Assembly (NCBI RefSeq): GCF_003702705.1
Contig: NZ_QZMN01000015.1
Coordinates: 1-64,000 of the forward strand
Origin: Ornithinimicrobium cerasi
GTDB taxonomy: Bacteria; Actinomycetota; Actinomycetes; Actinomycetales; Dermatophilaceae
DNA length: 64,000 bases
Direction of reading: 5' to 3'
Within the stretch, counting starts at the first letter, position 1; every line of letters starts with the position of its first letter. The position numbers were made by a program, and so were the translations under genes. This document shows positions 8,801-15,589 of the stretch, in pieces. The notes under the pieces were generated by a model. The model had not been told where the DNA came from and did not search any database. It saw only the letters and a list, made by a program, of their open reading frames with translations.

Positions 8801-9837
8801 CTGCTCTCTTGACAGCTTTCCTGTCAAATGGGGACACTGCTCAGGGAGTGCGGGCCGCTTGGGCTGCACCTGTCAATGACCGCGACCGCCTGTTAGAGCG
8901 GGTCTTTCGTTGGTCCGTGGACCATGACGACCTTGATAGCGCACTCCGCGCCTTGCCCAGAATGTCGTCAGGAGTGAGAATCGTTGAGGTTCTGGCGCCC
9001 GCTTTGGAGTCACTGCTGGATCAAAGGAAGTGGAGTTTTGTCCTCAGTTTGCTTGCGGAGGTTCAACGCATCAATCTGCCCCTTGAGGATACACTGGTCA
9101 TTGAATTGTTCAACAATGCCATTGCGGATGATAGGACGGACGTGGCCACTGCAGCGGTCGCGTTGCGCGCGCAACGAGCGGCGGAATTTACTGACTTGCT
9201 GTTCATTGCTGACATGGTCACCGTGCGCGGTCACAGGGAGGACGTGTTGGCCATCGGTAGTCGACTGCGGGAGCTCACGAGGCACGGCCATGGCGGGGTT
9301 GGAGGGCTGGAAGGGCTTATTCGATTCGCAGCCCAGAGCAAGCAGCAGTTCTTACTACGGGGTCCGGACGATCCTGCTCTGGAGTCCCTAGTGACGTCGA
9401 TGTTCGAAGTTGCCCTGCCGTTGGTCCCCGGCAAGGACGGCACCCAACGTGGTGACCATCTTGGAGGTCTCTTGAATAAGATTGCAGGCGACTTTCCAGG
9501 GCTCGATCTCTCTGAGGAACTGAACGTAGCGGCAAGCAGAATCGGTTGGAATCCCCGACTTCCGGGCTCGCTTTGGGCCCCCGGGCAGCCACGCCTAGCC
9601 GGCGCACTACCGGGAGATGAGGTGCAACGGATCGGCGCCGCACCCCAAAGGGCCGGGGGTGGGATCGCCCCCCCTCGCCCCCCTCTATACGACCCAGAAG
9701 TTGGGGACCACATTGAGGACCAAGGCACGGCAACTGCACAGGCACTCGAGATCTCAAGGGAACGCCCCGAGCTCTTGTCCCGAGTACTTCTCGTGTTGGA
9801 GGGACAAGCCATCGATTGGAACCTCGGGGGCTCCTAG
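5848..9837 (+). CDS. trypsin-like protease fused to NACHT/STAND NTPase with helical C-terminus
   Basis: A 1,329-residue protein. The start is set at ATG 5848, with GGAGG five bases upstream; TTG 5836 lies inside that site. Residues 20-215 form a trypsin-like fold: GSGYLIS, the catalytic His39 in LTSGHV, and Ser179 in WEGMSGAPVF. The Asp position is unclear (DVPHFGLVIL in place of the usual D-L-A-L). Residues 263-520 form a NACHT/STAND-type P-loop NTPase with FGRSSEL, Walker A AGPWAGKT (290-297), Walker B LLLVVDGLDED (378-388) and sensor VLVTSR. Residues from about 560 to the end are helical, probably an alpha-solenoid that senses a trigger. No signal peptide or membrane segment is seen, so it is cytoplasmic. 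The likely mode is NTP-dependent oligomerisation that activates the protease. Codon use is clearly less GC-rich than in genes right of 11 kb, which suggests transfer. Confidence 0.85.
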   Translation: MSEGLQAERVTQILAETEEGHFRGSGYLISQNLVLTSGHVIAGAKSINVVVFSPEHREEVIPALSWLLSDEDVPHFGLVILPHVNVSNDENPPFGRLKRRAAVLTAETLGFPLYKLRPIAGNDSNDETGSSRVLVRDSLHVPQGKIALLSNLRNGTLALSTGEEPTWSEGADNPWEGMSGAPVFIAEHIIGLIDCRYPGESPGTLTVRPIEDLKSMPSHNLEFSTMLGLPADLDSLPDMTQGSSRTSAVLAAYARDVRAIAPETLFGRSSELADLVSFIASHEQYLWWQAGPWAGKTAFSATIAFDPPGGVEVASFFITARLPSQSNSAAFLLAMIDQLAGIADEARVTLDSRPGQRGRYFALIEAAGKAAAARRHRLLLVVDGLDEDQGTGQESIASLIPEVLPDNVKVLVTSRANPGLPQDVGAKHPLRDCLSPSWPESEYAAEVRDRADAELGRILKYAEPTEIAILQAVTVSGGGLSVHDICAITKMPRWVIRDCLTQSFARCLRSRSPVHSPATGPVFLFAHDKLREAAEEALSDDLEDVRCNLISWADGYRDDRWPMDTPEYLLRSYPRVLGTHLRKNDTVSIVIDLARHERIVSRTGSGLLSMSELAEAARLLKSDHSTESVAAQLAAVGMEDFVRQSDIPDMLVDVIKVHALLGEFGPAEGRVYYLGTMLERLDGMLAIAEAAAENSVVWARELARDASTLMHTVPDGTTRNLLLHRFAVLHARLGEVELAKRRILELSSPELRARCAVECAAGSHRLPSDTVADLKSEILSELSARSSVELGAASLDAFGVDFIKAAGVEVATLGRRIVQSLPHPQAVMALSRATPVFVANGKASIIEEGVSILGTSRAAASAAIGLTAAYWAAGDQEQGLKWRRDAEALLRKESSVVPRFRLLGELSVVDATWPAFSADVSQGLRRHILWLQDRLGEDRPDVSAMLALAETEGTTFRDHASELVSRAESILRKRNRSPHVSRAHAALLTAFLSNGDTAQGVRAAWAAPVNDRDRLLERVFRWSVDHDDLDSALRALPRMSSGVRIVEVLAPALESLLDQRKWSFVLSLLAEVQRINLPLEDTLVIELFNNAIADDRTDVATAAVALRAQRAAEFTDLLFIADMVTVRGHREDVLAIGSRLRELTRHGHGGVGGLEGLIRFAAQSKQQFLLRGPDDPALESLVTSMFEVALPLVPGKDGTQRGDHLGGLLNKIAGDFPGLDLSEELNVAASRIGWNPRLPGSLWAPGQPRLAGALPGDEVQRIGAAPQRAGGGIAPPRPPLYDPEVGDHIEDQGTATAQALEISRERPELLSRVLLVLEGQAIDWNLGGS

Positions 9838-9980
9838 TGGATCGGCCAGGGCCATTCTTGCATCACTTCGGTACCAGTCTTAGGTCGGTGCGCGGGATGA
9901 AGGGCACTTGACCCCAGTGGTCGGGACTGCTGCACGGGTAGGTGACATCTGTGACGGCTTCGAGGTGTCGCTGGAAGGGA

Positions 9981-10165
9981 TGTGACCCGCTCCTCCGCGA
10001 GCTGGCCGGCGACGGGGGCCCCGTCACGGTGACGTGCCGGGTGCTGAGGATCGCTCGCCAGTCCTACTACCGGTGGCTGGCCAACCCGGTCACCGAGGCC
10101 GAGCTGGTGGCCGCCTACCGCCCGACGCCCTGTTCGACGCGCACCAGGACGACCCAGAGTTCGCT
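9981..10165 (+). pseudogene. IS3-family transposase OrfB remnant
   Basis: The reading PLLRELAGDGGPVTVTCRVL, then SYYRWLANPVTEAEL, matches the N-terminus of IS3-type OrfB. At about 10123 the frame breaks: the next frame gives ALFDAHQDDPEF, the segment that normally leads into the DDE core. After that the similarity is lost. The DDE catalytic domain is missing, so it is a dead fragment. I see no gene in the rest of the 9838-10379 interval. Confidence 0.65.
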
Positions 10166-10379
10166 TCGAATCGCGCCAGCACGCATCCGCATTTCTCTGG
10201 TGGGCCAAGGACAAGTCGTAGCCCGACGCTACTGGCGGCAGCGCCGAACGTCCGCGCAGGCGGCCGTGATGCTCACTCTCATGCCGCAGGTCGCTCGCGT
10301 CAATTGGGTGTGATGATTCGCGGAACCTTCCCACCTGGACGTCACGGGACTGCTCACCCGGCGCTGGGGGCAGGACAGT

Positions 10380-10625
10380 TCAGGCGGTATCGAGGTAGCT
10401 CGAGAGCGCTTCGCGGACGACGGCGTCGGGCGACTGCCCATCTTTGGCGGCTCGCTCGTCGATGGCGTCCAGCAGATCCTCGGGCACCAGCTGAACCCGA
10501 TGGAAGTGCGGATTCGGCTCGGAGGGGCGGGTCTTCAGGTCGTGGCCGGCCTCCGCTTCCTGGACCAGGTCGGCGACCTGCGCATCCGTGAGTCCGGGCA
10601 CGCTGTCAGTGATCTCATAACTCAT
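10380..10625 (-). CDS. ribbon-helix-helix type antitoxin
   Basis: An 81-residue protein with a strong AGGAGG site before ATG 10625. The N-terminal part (GLTDAQVADLVQEAEAGHDL) is helical. The C-terminal part (HFHRVQLVPEDLLDAIDERA, then DAVVREALSSYL) is the strand-helix-helix of CopG/RHH proteins, here placed at the C-terminus. It overlaps the upstream gene by 11 bases. The pair fits a toxin-antitoxin module in which the antitoxin binds its own promoter and neutralises the toxin. The arrangement is known for this family; activity here is inferred. Confidence 0.7.
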   Translation of the reverse strand: MSYEITDSVPGLTDAQVADLVQEAEAGHDLKTRPSEPNPHFHRVQLVPEDLLDAIDERAAKDGQSPDAVVREALSSYLDTA

Positions 10626-10866
10626 GCGTGTGCCCTCCTTTCGGGTAGTACCGCTTGCGCAACTTCATCGCGTGGATGACAACCTCGGCACCATCATCCC
10701 CTGCCACCGTGACGATCTCCAGTGGTCTGGCCGATCCGTCCACACCGACGTAGAGCCACCTGTCCGGGTCTTCGCCGACCTGAGTGCGTTGCCAGGCAGT
10801 GGCGACGGCGAGCGCGATGTCCGACGGCGTGCATCCGTGCTTCAGCGCCGATCGGAGGATCCTCAC
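10615..10866 (-). CDS. putative toxin of a toxin-antitoxin pair
   Basis: An 83-residue protein if started at GTG 10866 (VRILRSALKHGC); the frame stays open to a possible start at 10992, and neither start has a clear ribosome binding site. The shorter form is chosen because members of this family begin at the S-A-L-K-H-G segment. Other features: the WLYVGVDGSARPLEIV strand pair and the C-terminal VIHAMKLRKRYY, typical of small basic toxins paired with RHH antitoxins. The antitoxin's ribosome binding site lies inside the toxin's last codons, so the two are translationally coupled, with the toxin gene first. The molecular target cannot be told. Confidence 0.6.
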   Translation of the reverse strand: MRILRSALKHGCTPSDIALAVATAWQRTQVGEDPDRWLYVGVDGSARPLEIVTVAGDDGAEVVIHAMKLRKRYYPKGGHTHEL

Positions 10867-11119
10867 GAGATTGAGTCTGGCAGGAGCCACCGACACGGAC
10901 GCACGCGCCCAACGGCAGCTCGGATCCTTCGCGCTTCCACTCTCGGCGCCTTTGACAAGGCTGTAGCCAGCCGCGCGAATCTCCAGCGCCATGTGGTCGC
11001 TGGCGTAGGCCGTCAGTAGGCCGTCACAGGTTCAGAACATCGTCTCTCTGCTGCGCTAGCTAACGACGTTTGTGCAGGTCAGCACCCTACAGGTGTCGAC
11101 CACCTACCCCCTGGACGCC

Positions 11120-11163
11120 CTTTTAATCCGTAGGTTGTGGGTTCGAGTCCCACGGGGCCCACC
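11120..11163 (+). other. 3' part of a tRNA-Lys(UUU) gene, putative attachment site
   Basis: The segment reads as the anticodon loop CTTTTAA (anticodon TTT), the 3' anticodon stem, the variable loop, a perfect T-arm (GTGGG TTCGAGT CCCAC) and the acceptor strand GGGCCCA followed by CC. The D-arm and 5' acceptor strand are absent upstream: the bases before 11120 do not pair. This is the classic scar left where an integrating element used the 3' end of a tRNA gene as its attachment site. The complete tRNA would then lie at the other end of the element, left of this window. It marks the change from low-GC accessory genes to high-GC genes. Confidence 0.7.
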
Positions 11164-11237
11164 TCAGCGTCTTTGCAGGTCAGGTCATCTGTGGCCCCTA
11201 CCGGGTGGGCCCGTCACGAGGATGGGCACGCGGGCAG

Positions 11238-11735
11238 TCACGCCTGTTGCGGCGTGAGCAGCGGCTCGTCGTCGAGGCCAGCTGCCCCTGCAGGAGATGC
11301 GGCACGGCGGGGCCAGGCCCAGGCGGCGCGCAGGATGAACGCCAGGATCAGCACCTCGATCCCGATGTGCAGGCCGTAGTAGAAGGCCCAGTCCCAGGAC
11401 GCCCCTGCGGCGTTGAACACCATGACGGGGACGTAGAGCGATGCCACGACGAGGTTCGTGGCACGGTTCACCCGCGCGGGCAGCGCCATGGAGAGCATCA
11501 CCATCAGGGCCGGGATCCCGATCACCACGACAAAGATGGTCATCAACGCCGGGGTGATCTCGAACTCGAAGACGCCGCCACCGCGGATCTGGTCGATAGC
11601 GCCCGGCTGGTAGAGGTGGAAGTAGTCGATGTAGATGACGAAGAACATCAAGCTCGTCCAGGCCGCCGCAAGTTTGGCCTGCACGGGGATCGGCGGGTTG
11701 TCGAGAAGGCTGGGCGTGCTCGTTCGGGTGGTCAT
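11238..11735 (-). CDS. DUF6326 family membrane protein
   Basis: A 165-residue integral membrane protein with about four hydrophobic segments (around LAAAWTSLMFFVIYIDYFHLY, ALMTIFVVVIGIPALMVML, NLVVASLYVPVMVFNAAG and GLHIGIEVLILAFILRAAW). The early DYFHLYQPG motif is typical of the DUF6326 family. It is probably the last gene of the minus-strand unit that starts at 13694. The function is unknown; such genes are often under TetR control next to oxidoreductases. Confidence 0.75.
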   Translation of the reverse strand: MTTRTSTPSLLDNPPIPVQAKLAAAWTSLMFFVIYIDYFHLYQPGAIDQIRGGGVFEFEITPALMTIFVVVIGIPALMVMLSMALPARVNRATNLVVASLYVPVMVFNAAGASWDWAFYYGLHIGIEVLILAFILRAAWAWPRRAASPAGAAGLDDEPLLTPQQA

Positions 11736-11836
11736 CGGTTCTTCCTTTCAAGAAGGGGGGGGTCCGTTCGCCGGGGTTGGCGCCACGTCTGAAAGTGCGT
11801 CGCACGGCTTGAGTCGTCTCGTCGGCCGCCACCACG

Positions 11837-12583
11837 TCAGCCCCGCCTGCGGATGAGCCGTACGCCGCTGCTCAGGAGCCAGACGAGCCACGCGGCCAGG
11901 CCCAGGACCCCGACGAACACCAGGGGCGAGCCATCTGCGATCGCGAGGTTTCCGGCGCCGGCCAGGATGAGCAGGCCGCCGCCAGCCGCGCCGAGCAACC
12001 GCTGCCACGGTGGGGTCAGCCCGCTGGCGTGGCCGGCAAACGCCGCACCGATGAAGGTCGCCCCGAGCGCGGGTAGCGAGAGCGCCCAGGTCGCGGCGTG
12101 GAGCTGCCAGAGCAGCTCGAAGGCGGGGGTCGGCTCCGTCAGGCCGTCCGCGGCGAGCACGACCGCGGTGTGCGTGGCGATGACGAGGGCGGATATCGCC
12201 GAAAGCGTCGCTCCGGCTGCCACCGCGAGCCGCGACCAGTCCGCCCCTGCACCGCCGCGGCGCTGCACGAGCCCTTGCAGTCCCGTGAGGAACAGCAGGA
12301 GCAGCGGCAGGTTCAGGGCCTCCAGACCCACGGCGATCTCCACGGCGCCCCGGTTGGCGGCATGGTAGGCGAGGACCTCACCAAGAGGATCGCCGTAGGT
12401 GGGAGCCGCCGTGCCGTCGCCAAGGCCGAGGAGCTGGGCCACACCACCCACGAACATCGCGTTCTGCACGATCACCGACGCGGCGTAGGCGAGCGCGACA
12501 CCGCCGACGACTCGCGTCGTGGAAACCCGGTCCAGGACCTGCCGGTCCCCTCGCGCGGTGAGTTCTGCTTTCGGGGTCCACAC
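11837..12583 (-). CDS. six-segment integral membrane protein, function unknown
   Basis: A 248-residue protein with a GTG start at 12583 and GGAG seven bases upstream. Six hydrophobic segments are visible, beginning VVGGVALAYAASVIVQNAMF and ending FVGVLGLAAWLVWLL. The C-terminus is Arg-rich (RLIRRRG), consistent with a cytoplasmic tail. It lies 70 bases downstream of the oxidoreductase gene and 102 bases before the DUF6326 gene on the same strand, so all three probably form one operon. I recognise no named family. Confidence 0.7.
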   Translation of the reverse strand: MWTPKAELTARGDRQVLDRVSTTRVVGGVALAYAASVIVQNAMFVGGVAQLLGLGDGTAAPTYGDPLGEVLAYHAANRGAVEIAVGLEALNLPLLLLFLTGLQGLVQRRGGAGADWSRLAVAAGATLSAISALVIATHTAVVLAADGLTEPTPAFELLWQLHAATWALSLPALGATFIGAAFAGHASGLTPPWQRLLGAAGGGLLILAGAGNLAIADGSPLVFVGVLGLAAWLVWLLSSGVRLIRRRG

Positions 12584-12653
12584 GTCGTTGCTCCATCGTC
12601 AGTCGGGCGGCGGGTTGTCGGGCAGGTACGGGGTGTTGGTCCGGTTCGTGCCG

Positions 12654-13694
12654 TCAGAGGGTGACGACGACCTTCCCTCGGGTGTGGCCAGCCCCGACGT
12701 AGCGGAGGGCGTCGGCTGCCTCGTCGAGGGGGTAGGTGCGGTCGATGACCGGCGTGACCTGCCCGGTCGCAAGGAGGTCGGCCAGGGTGAGCAGGTCCTG
12801 GTGCTTCTCGACCGACGTGAAGGGCCTCAACCGCTGACGGGTGAACCAAGACAGCACACGCGCCTTGACGATCCGACCGAGAGGGCCGAGCCAGCGACCG
12901 CCGTGTCCGCTGTTGGGGATCAGGGTGCCGGCGGGCGTCAGCGCTCGGCGGACAGCCGCCAGGGGCTGGGCCTCCACGTTGTCGAGGATGACGTCGTAAC
13001 GCTTCTCGGTGCCGGTGAAGTCAGTCCTCGTGTAGTCGACGACATGGTCGGCCCCGAGGGACCGGACCAGGTCGGCGTTGCGGGTGCTGCACACACCCGT
13101 CACCTCGGTGCCGAACGCCTTGGCGATCTGTACGGCGAAGGAACCGACCCCGCCCGATGCGCCTGTGACCAGCACCGTCTGTCCTGGCCGAACGCTCGCG
13201 ACGTCGCGCAGGGCCTGCAACGCCGTCATGGCCGACGTGGGCACGGCTGCTGCTTCCAGGACCGACAGGCTGGAAGGCACGGGCACGAGGTGATCCGCCG
13301 GGACGCAGGCATACTCCGCGAGCGTCCCAGCGGTGCTCCAGCCGAACACCTTCTCACCGAGTCGGAGAGCGGTGACGTCCTCCCCGACCGCTGCCACCAC
13401 GCCCGCGAGGTCCCGGCCGGGGATGCCGTGGCGGGGCCGGCGCAGCCCGAACACCAGGCGCAGCACGTACGGCTTGCCGGTCATCACGAAGTAGTCGCCG
13501 GGATGGACCGAGGCCGCGCCCACCCGGACGAGCACATCGCCTGGGCCGGGTATCGGTAGCGCGACCTCGGACGGCTCGAGCACGGAGGGTGGGCCGTAGC
13601 GGTGCTGGACGGCGGCCCGCATCGTCGTCGCCCGGGCCGGACTCGTCCCCGGCACCCCGTGTGCCGTGGCACTCGATGGCTGTTCGGCTTCCAC
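12654..13694 (-). CDS. MDR-family NAD(P)-dependent oxidoreductase (quinone reductase/alcohol dehydrogenase type)
   Basis: A 346-residue protein. GTG 13694 is chosen because GAGGAG lies six bases upstream; the frame is open further but would run through the operator. The zinc-type MDR fold is present: catalytic GroES-like part (GDVLVRVGAASVHPGDYF, GRDLAGVVAAVG), then the Rossmann part with the nucleotide loop VTGASGGVGSFAVQIAK. The catalytic zinc ligands of true alcohol dehydrogenases are not evident, so an NADPH quinone reductase or enone reductase is more likely. It is the first gene of the minus-strand unit, divergent to tetR, and probably induced when the TetR repressor binds a small electrophile or drug. 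Confidence 0.85.
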   Translation of the reverse strand: MEAEQPSSATAHGVPGTSPARATTMRAAVQHRYGPPSVLEPSEVALPIPGPGDVLVRVGAASVHPGDYFVMTGKPYVLRLVFGLRRPRHGIPGRDLAGVVAAVGEDVTALRLGEKVFGWSTAGTLAEYACVPADHLVPVPSSLSVLEAAAVPTSAMTALQALRDVASVRPGQTVLVTGASGGVGSFAVQIAKAFGTEVTGVCSTRNADLVRSLGADHVVDYTRTDFTGTEKRYDVILDNVEAQPLAAVRRALTPAGTLIPNSGHGGRWLGPLGRIVKARVLSWFTRQRLRPFTSVEKHQDLLTLADLLATGQVTPVIDRTYPLDEAADALRYVGAGHTRGKVVVTL

Positions 13695-13728
13695 AGAAAG
13701 CTCCTCACGTGCTGGATAGGTCAAGTTC

Positions 13729-13780
13729 GTACATCGTACGAAGTCAGTCGTACGATGTACTGTCGACGTACACCGTACGA
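13729..13780. promoter_or_regulatory. TetR operator: 13-bp inverted repeat plus a third half-site
   Basis: Positions 13729-13741 (GTACATCGTACGA) and 13748-13760 (TCGTACGATGTAC) form a perfect 13-base inverted repeat with a 6-base spacer. A third copy, 13768-13780 (GTACACCGTACGA), repeats the left arm with one mismatch. All lie in the gap between the oxidoreductase start (13694) and the tetR start (13815), so a bound repressor could control both promoters. It is the natural operator for the neighbouring TetR protein. Confidence 0.85.
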
Positions 13781-13814
13781 TTGTCAAGGACCACTCAAGC
13801 TGGTGAGGAGATCT

Positions 13815-14489
13815 GTGGCTGCGAGGAGACGACGCCAGGTCGCATCAGAGACGGGCTTGAGCAAGCAACGGGTGGTGCTCGAGGCGATCCGGCTCGCCGA
13901 CCGCGAGGGGGTGGACGGGCTGAGCATGCGCCGGCTGGCTGGTGCGCTCGGTGCGGGCGCGATGTCGCTCTACCACTATGTGGCGAGCAAGGAGGAGCTG
14001 CTGGACGCCATGATCGACGCCATGTTCGCGGAGATCGAGCTCCCTCCCGAGCAGACCGACTGGCAGTCGGCGATGCGACGCCGGGCGGTATCCACTCGAC
14101 AGGTCCTGGTGGAACACCCGTGGGCGAACGGCCTGATGGGGTCGCGGACAACGCCCGGGCCGGCGAACCTGCGCCACCACGAAGCGGTCACGGCCTGCCT
14201 GCGCAGGGCCGGCTTCTCGGTCGCGATGGCGACGCACGCCAACTGGCTGCTCGACAGCTACGTCTACGGGCACGCCCTGCAGGAGACCAGCCTGCCCTTC
14301 GACACCGCCGACGAGCTCGCGGACCTGGTCGAGGACGTCTTTCTGCCCCAGCTTCGACCGGAGGAGTTCCCCTACCTCAACGAGTCCGCAGCGGAGCTCC
14401 TCGCGGTCGGCTACGACCCGGCAGGGGAGTTCAGCTTCGGCCTCGACCTCATCCTCGCCGCCCTCGAGCCACTGAGAGCCTCTGCCTAG
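13815..14489 (+). CDS. TetR/AcrR family transcriptional repressor
   Basis: A 224-residue protein. The start GTG 13815 has GAGGAG four bases upstream. The N-terminal HTH is clear: VVLEAIRLADREGVDGLSMR, then RLAGALGAGAMSLYHYVASKEELLDAM (residues about 18-65). The C-terminal domain holds the ligand pocket, with a TetR_C-type pattern (HPWANGLMG, HANWLLDSYVYGHAL). It should repress itself and the divergent oxidoreductase unit through the operator at 13729-13780. The 226 bases between this gene and 14716 hold no gene or clear promoter that I can name. Confidence 0.9.
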   Translation: MAARRRRQVASETGLSKQRVVLEAIRLADREGVDGLSMRRLAGALGAGAMSLYHYVASKEELLDAMIDAMFAEIELPPEQTDWQSAMRRRAVSTRQVLVEHPWANGLMGSRTTPGPANLRHHEAVTACLRRAGFSVAMATHANWLLDSYVYGHALQETSLPFDTADELADLVEDVFLPQLRPEEFPYLNESAAELLAVGYDPAGEFSFGLDLILAALEPLRASA

Positions 14490-14715
14490 CTGGGCGTCGG
14501 GTACTGCGCGGCCTCGCCAGGCGCCTCGCGGTCGGCCTGCGCCGCCCGGTCCCGCACAGAAGGCGCGCAGCGCCGAACCGCAGCCCGGGAGACGAGAGAC
14601 CCTGCCGGCGAGGCCGCTTCGTCGGTGCCCATTGCGCCGGCGGCCGGACCGGGACAGGATGGGCCACCCAGGCGGAGCGGCCGTTAGCCCTCCTCGGACC
14701 GACTGATGAGGCAGC

Positions 14716-15564
14716 ATGACGACGGTACGCGCGGCGATCACCCAGACGAGCTGGACGGGTGACAAGGAGTCGATGCTCGACAAGCACGAGCAGTTCGCCC
14801 GGGACGCCGCAGCCCAGGGTGCCCAGGTCATATGCTTCCAGGAGCTGTTCTACGGCCCGTACTTCGGCATCACCGAGGACGTGAAGTACTACGACCTCGC
14901 AGAGGCGGCCGACGGTCCCATCGTGCAGCGCTTCGCAGCGCTCGCGCGCGAGCTCGGCATGGTGATGATCCTGCCGATCTACGAGGAGGAGCAGCCAGGC
15001 GTCTACTACAACACCGCCGTGGTGGTGGACGCCGACGGCGCCGTCCTCGGGTGCTACCGCAAGCACCACATCCCGAACCTCGACAAGTTCTGGGAGAAGT
15101 TCTACTTCCGCCCTGGCAACCTGGGTTACCCCGTGTTCCAGACCGCCGTCGGGCCCATCGGTGTCTACATCTGCTACGACCGGCACTTCCCCGAGGGCTG
15201 GCGCGAGCTCGGTCTGGGCGGGGCGCAGATCGTGTTCAACCCCAACGCGACCAAGCCCGGCCTCTCCAACCGACTCTGGGAGATCGAGCAGCCTGCGGCT
15301 GCGGCGGCCAACGGGTACTTCGTCGCCGCCCCCAACCGGGTCGGTCGGGAGGACAACGAGTACGGCGACCTCGCGGTGACCTTCTACGGCATGAGCCAGT
15401 TCTGCGACCCCCAGGGCAACCTCGTCGGGGACTACGGCTCGGGCGATCACGAGGAGGTGGTGGTTCGCGACCTGGACCTGGACATGATCCGTCAGGTGCG
15501 CAACGCCTGGCAGTTCTACCGCGACCGCCGCCCTGAGTCGTACACCCTGATCCCCAAGCCGTAG
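14716..15564 (+). CDS. beta-ureidopropionase / N-carbamoyl amidohydrolase (nitrilase superfamily)
   Basis: A 282-residue protein. The nitrilase catalytic triad is present: Glu43 (FQELFYG), Lys116 (YRKHHIP) and Cys153 (ICYDRHFPEG). The whole sequence, including the NPNATKPGLSNRLWEIEQP segment, fits enzymes that hydrolyse N-carbamoyl-beta-alanine or N-carbamoyl amino acids to the free amine, CO2 and ammonia. It is followed after 25 bases by the dihydropyrimidinase gene, so it most likely performs the last step of reductive pyrimidine breakdown. It is cytoplasmic. A hydantoinase-pathway carbamoylase role is the alternative. Confidence 0.9.
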   Translation: MTTVRAAITQTSWTGDKESMLDKHEQFARDAAAQGAQVICFQELFYGPYFGITEDVKYYDLAEAADGPIVQRFAALARELGMVMILPIYEEEQPGVYYNTAVVVDADGAVLGCYRKHHIPNLDKFWEKFYFRPGNLGYPVFQTAVGPIGVYICYDRHFPEGWRELGLGGAQIVFNPNATKPGLSNRLWEIEQPAAAAANGYFVAAPNRVGREDNEYGDLAVTFYGMSQFCDPQGNLVGDYGSGDHEEVVVRDLDLDMIRQVRNAWQFYRDRRPESYTLIPKP

Positions 15565-15589
15565 ACCCGTTCCGTCGAGAGGGCACCCC

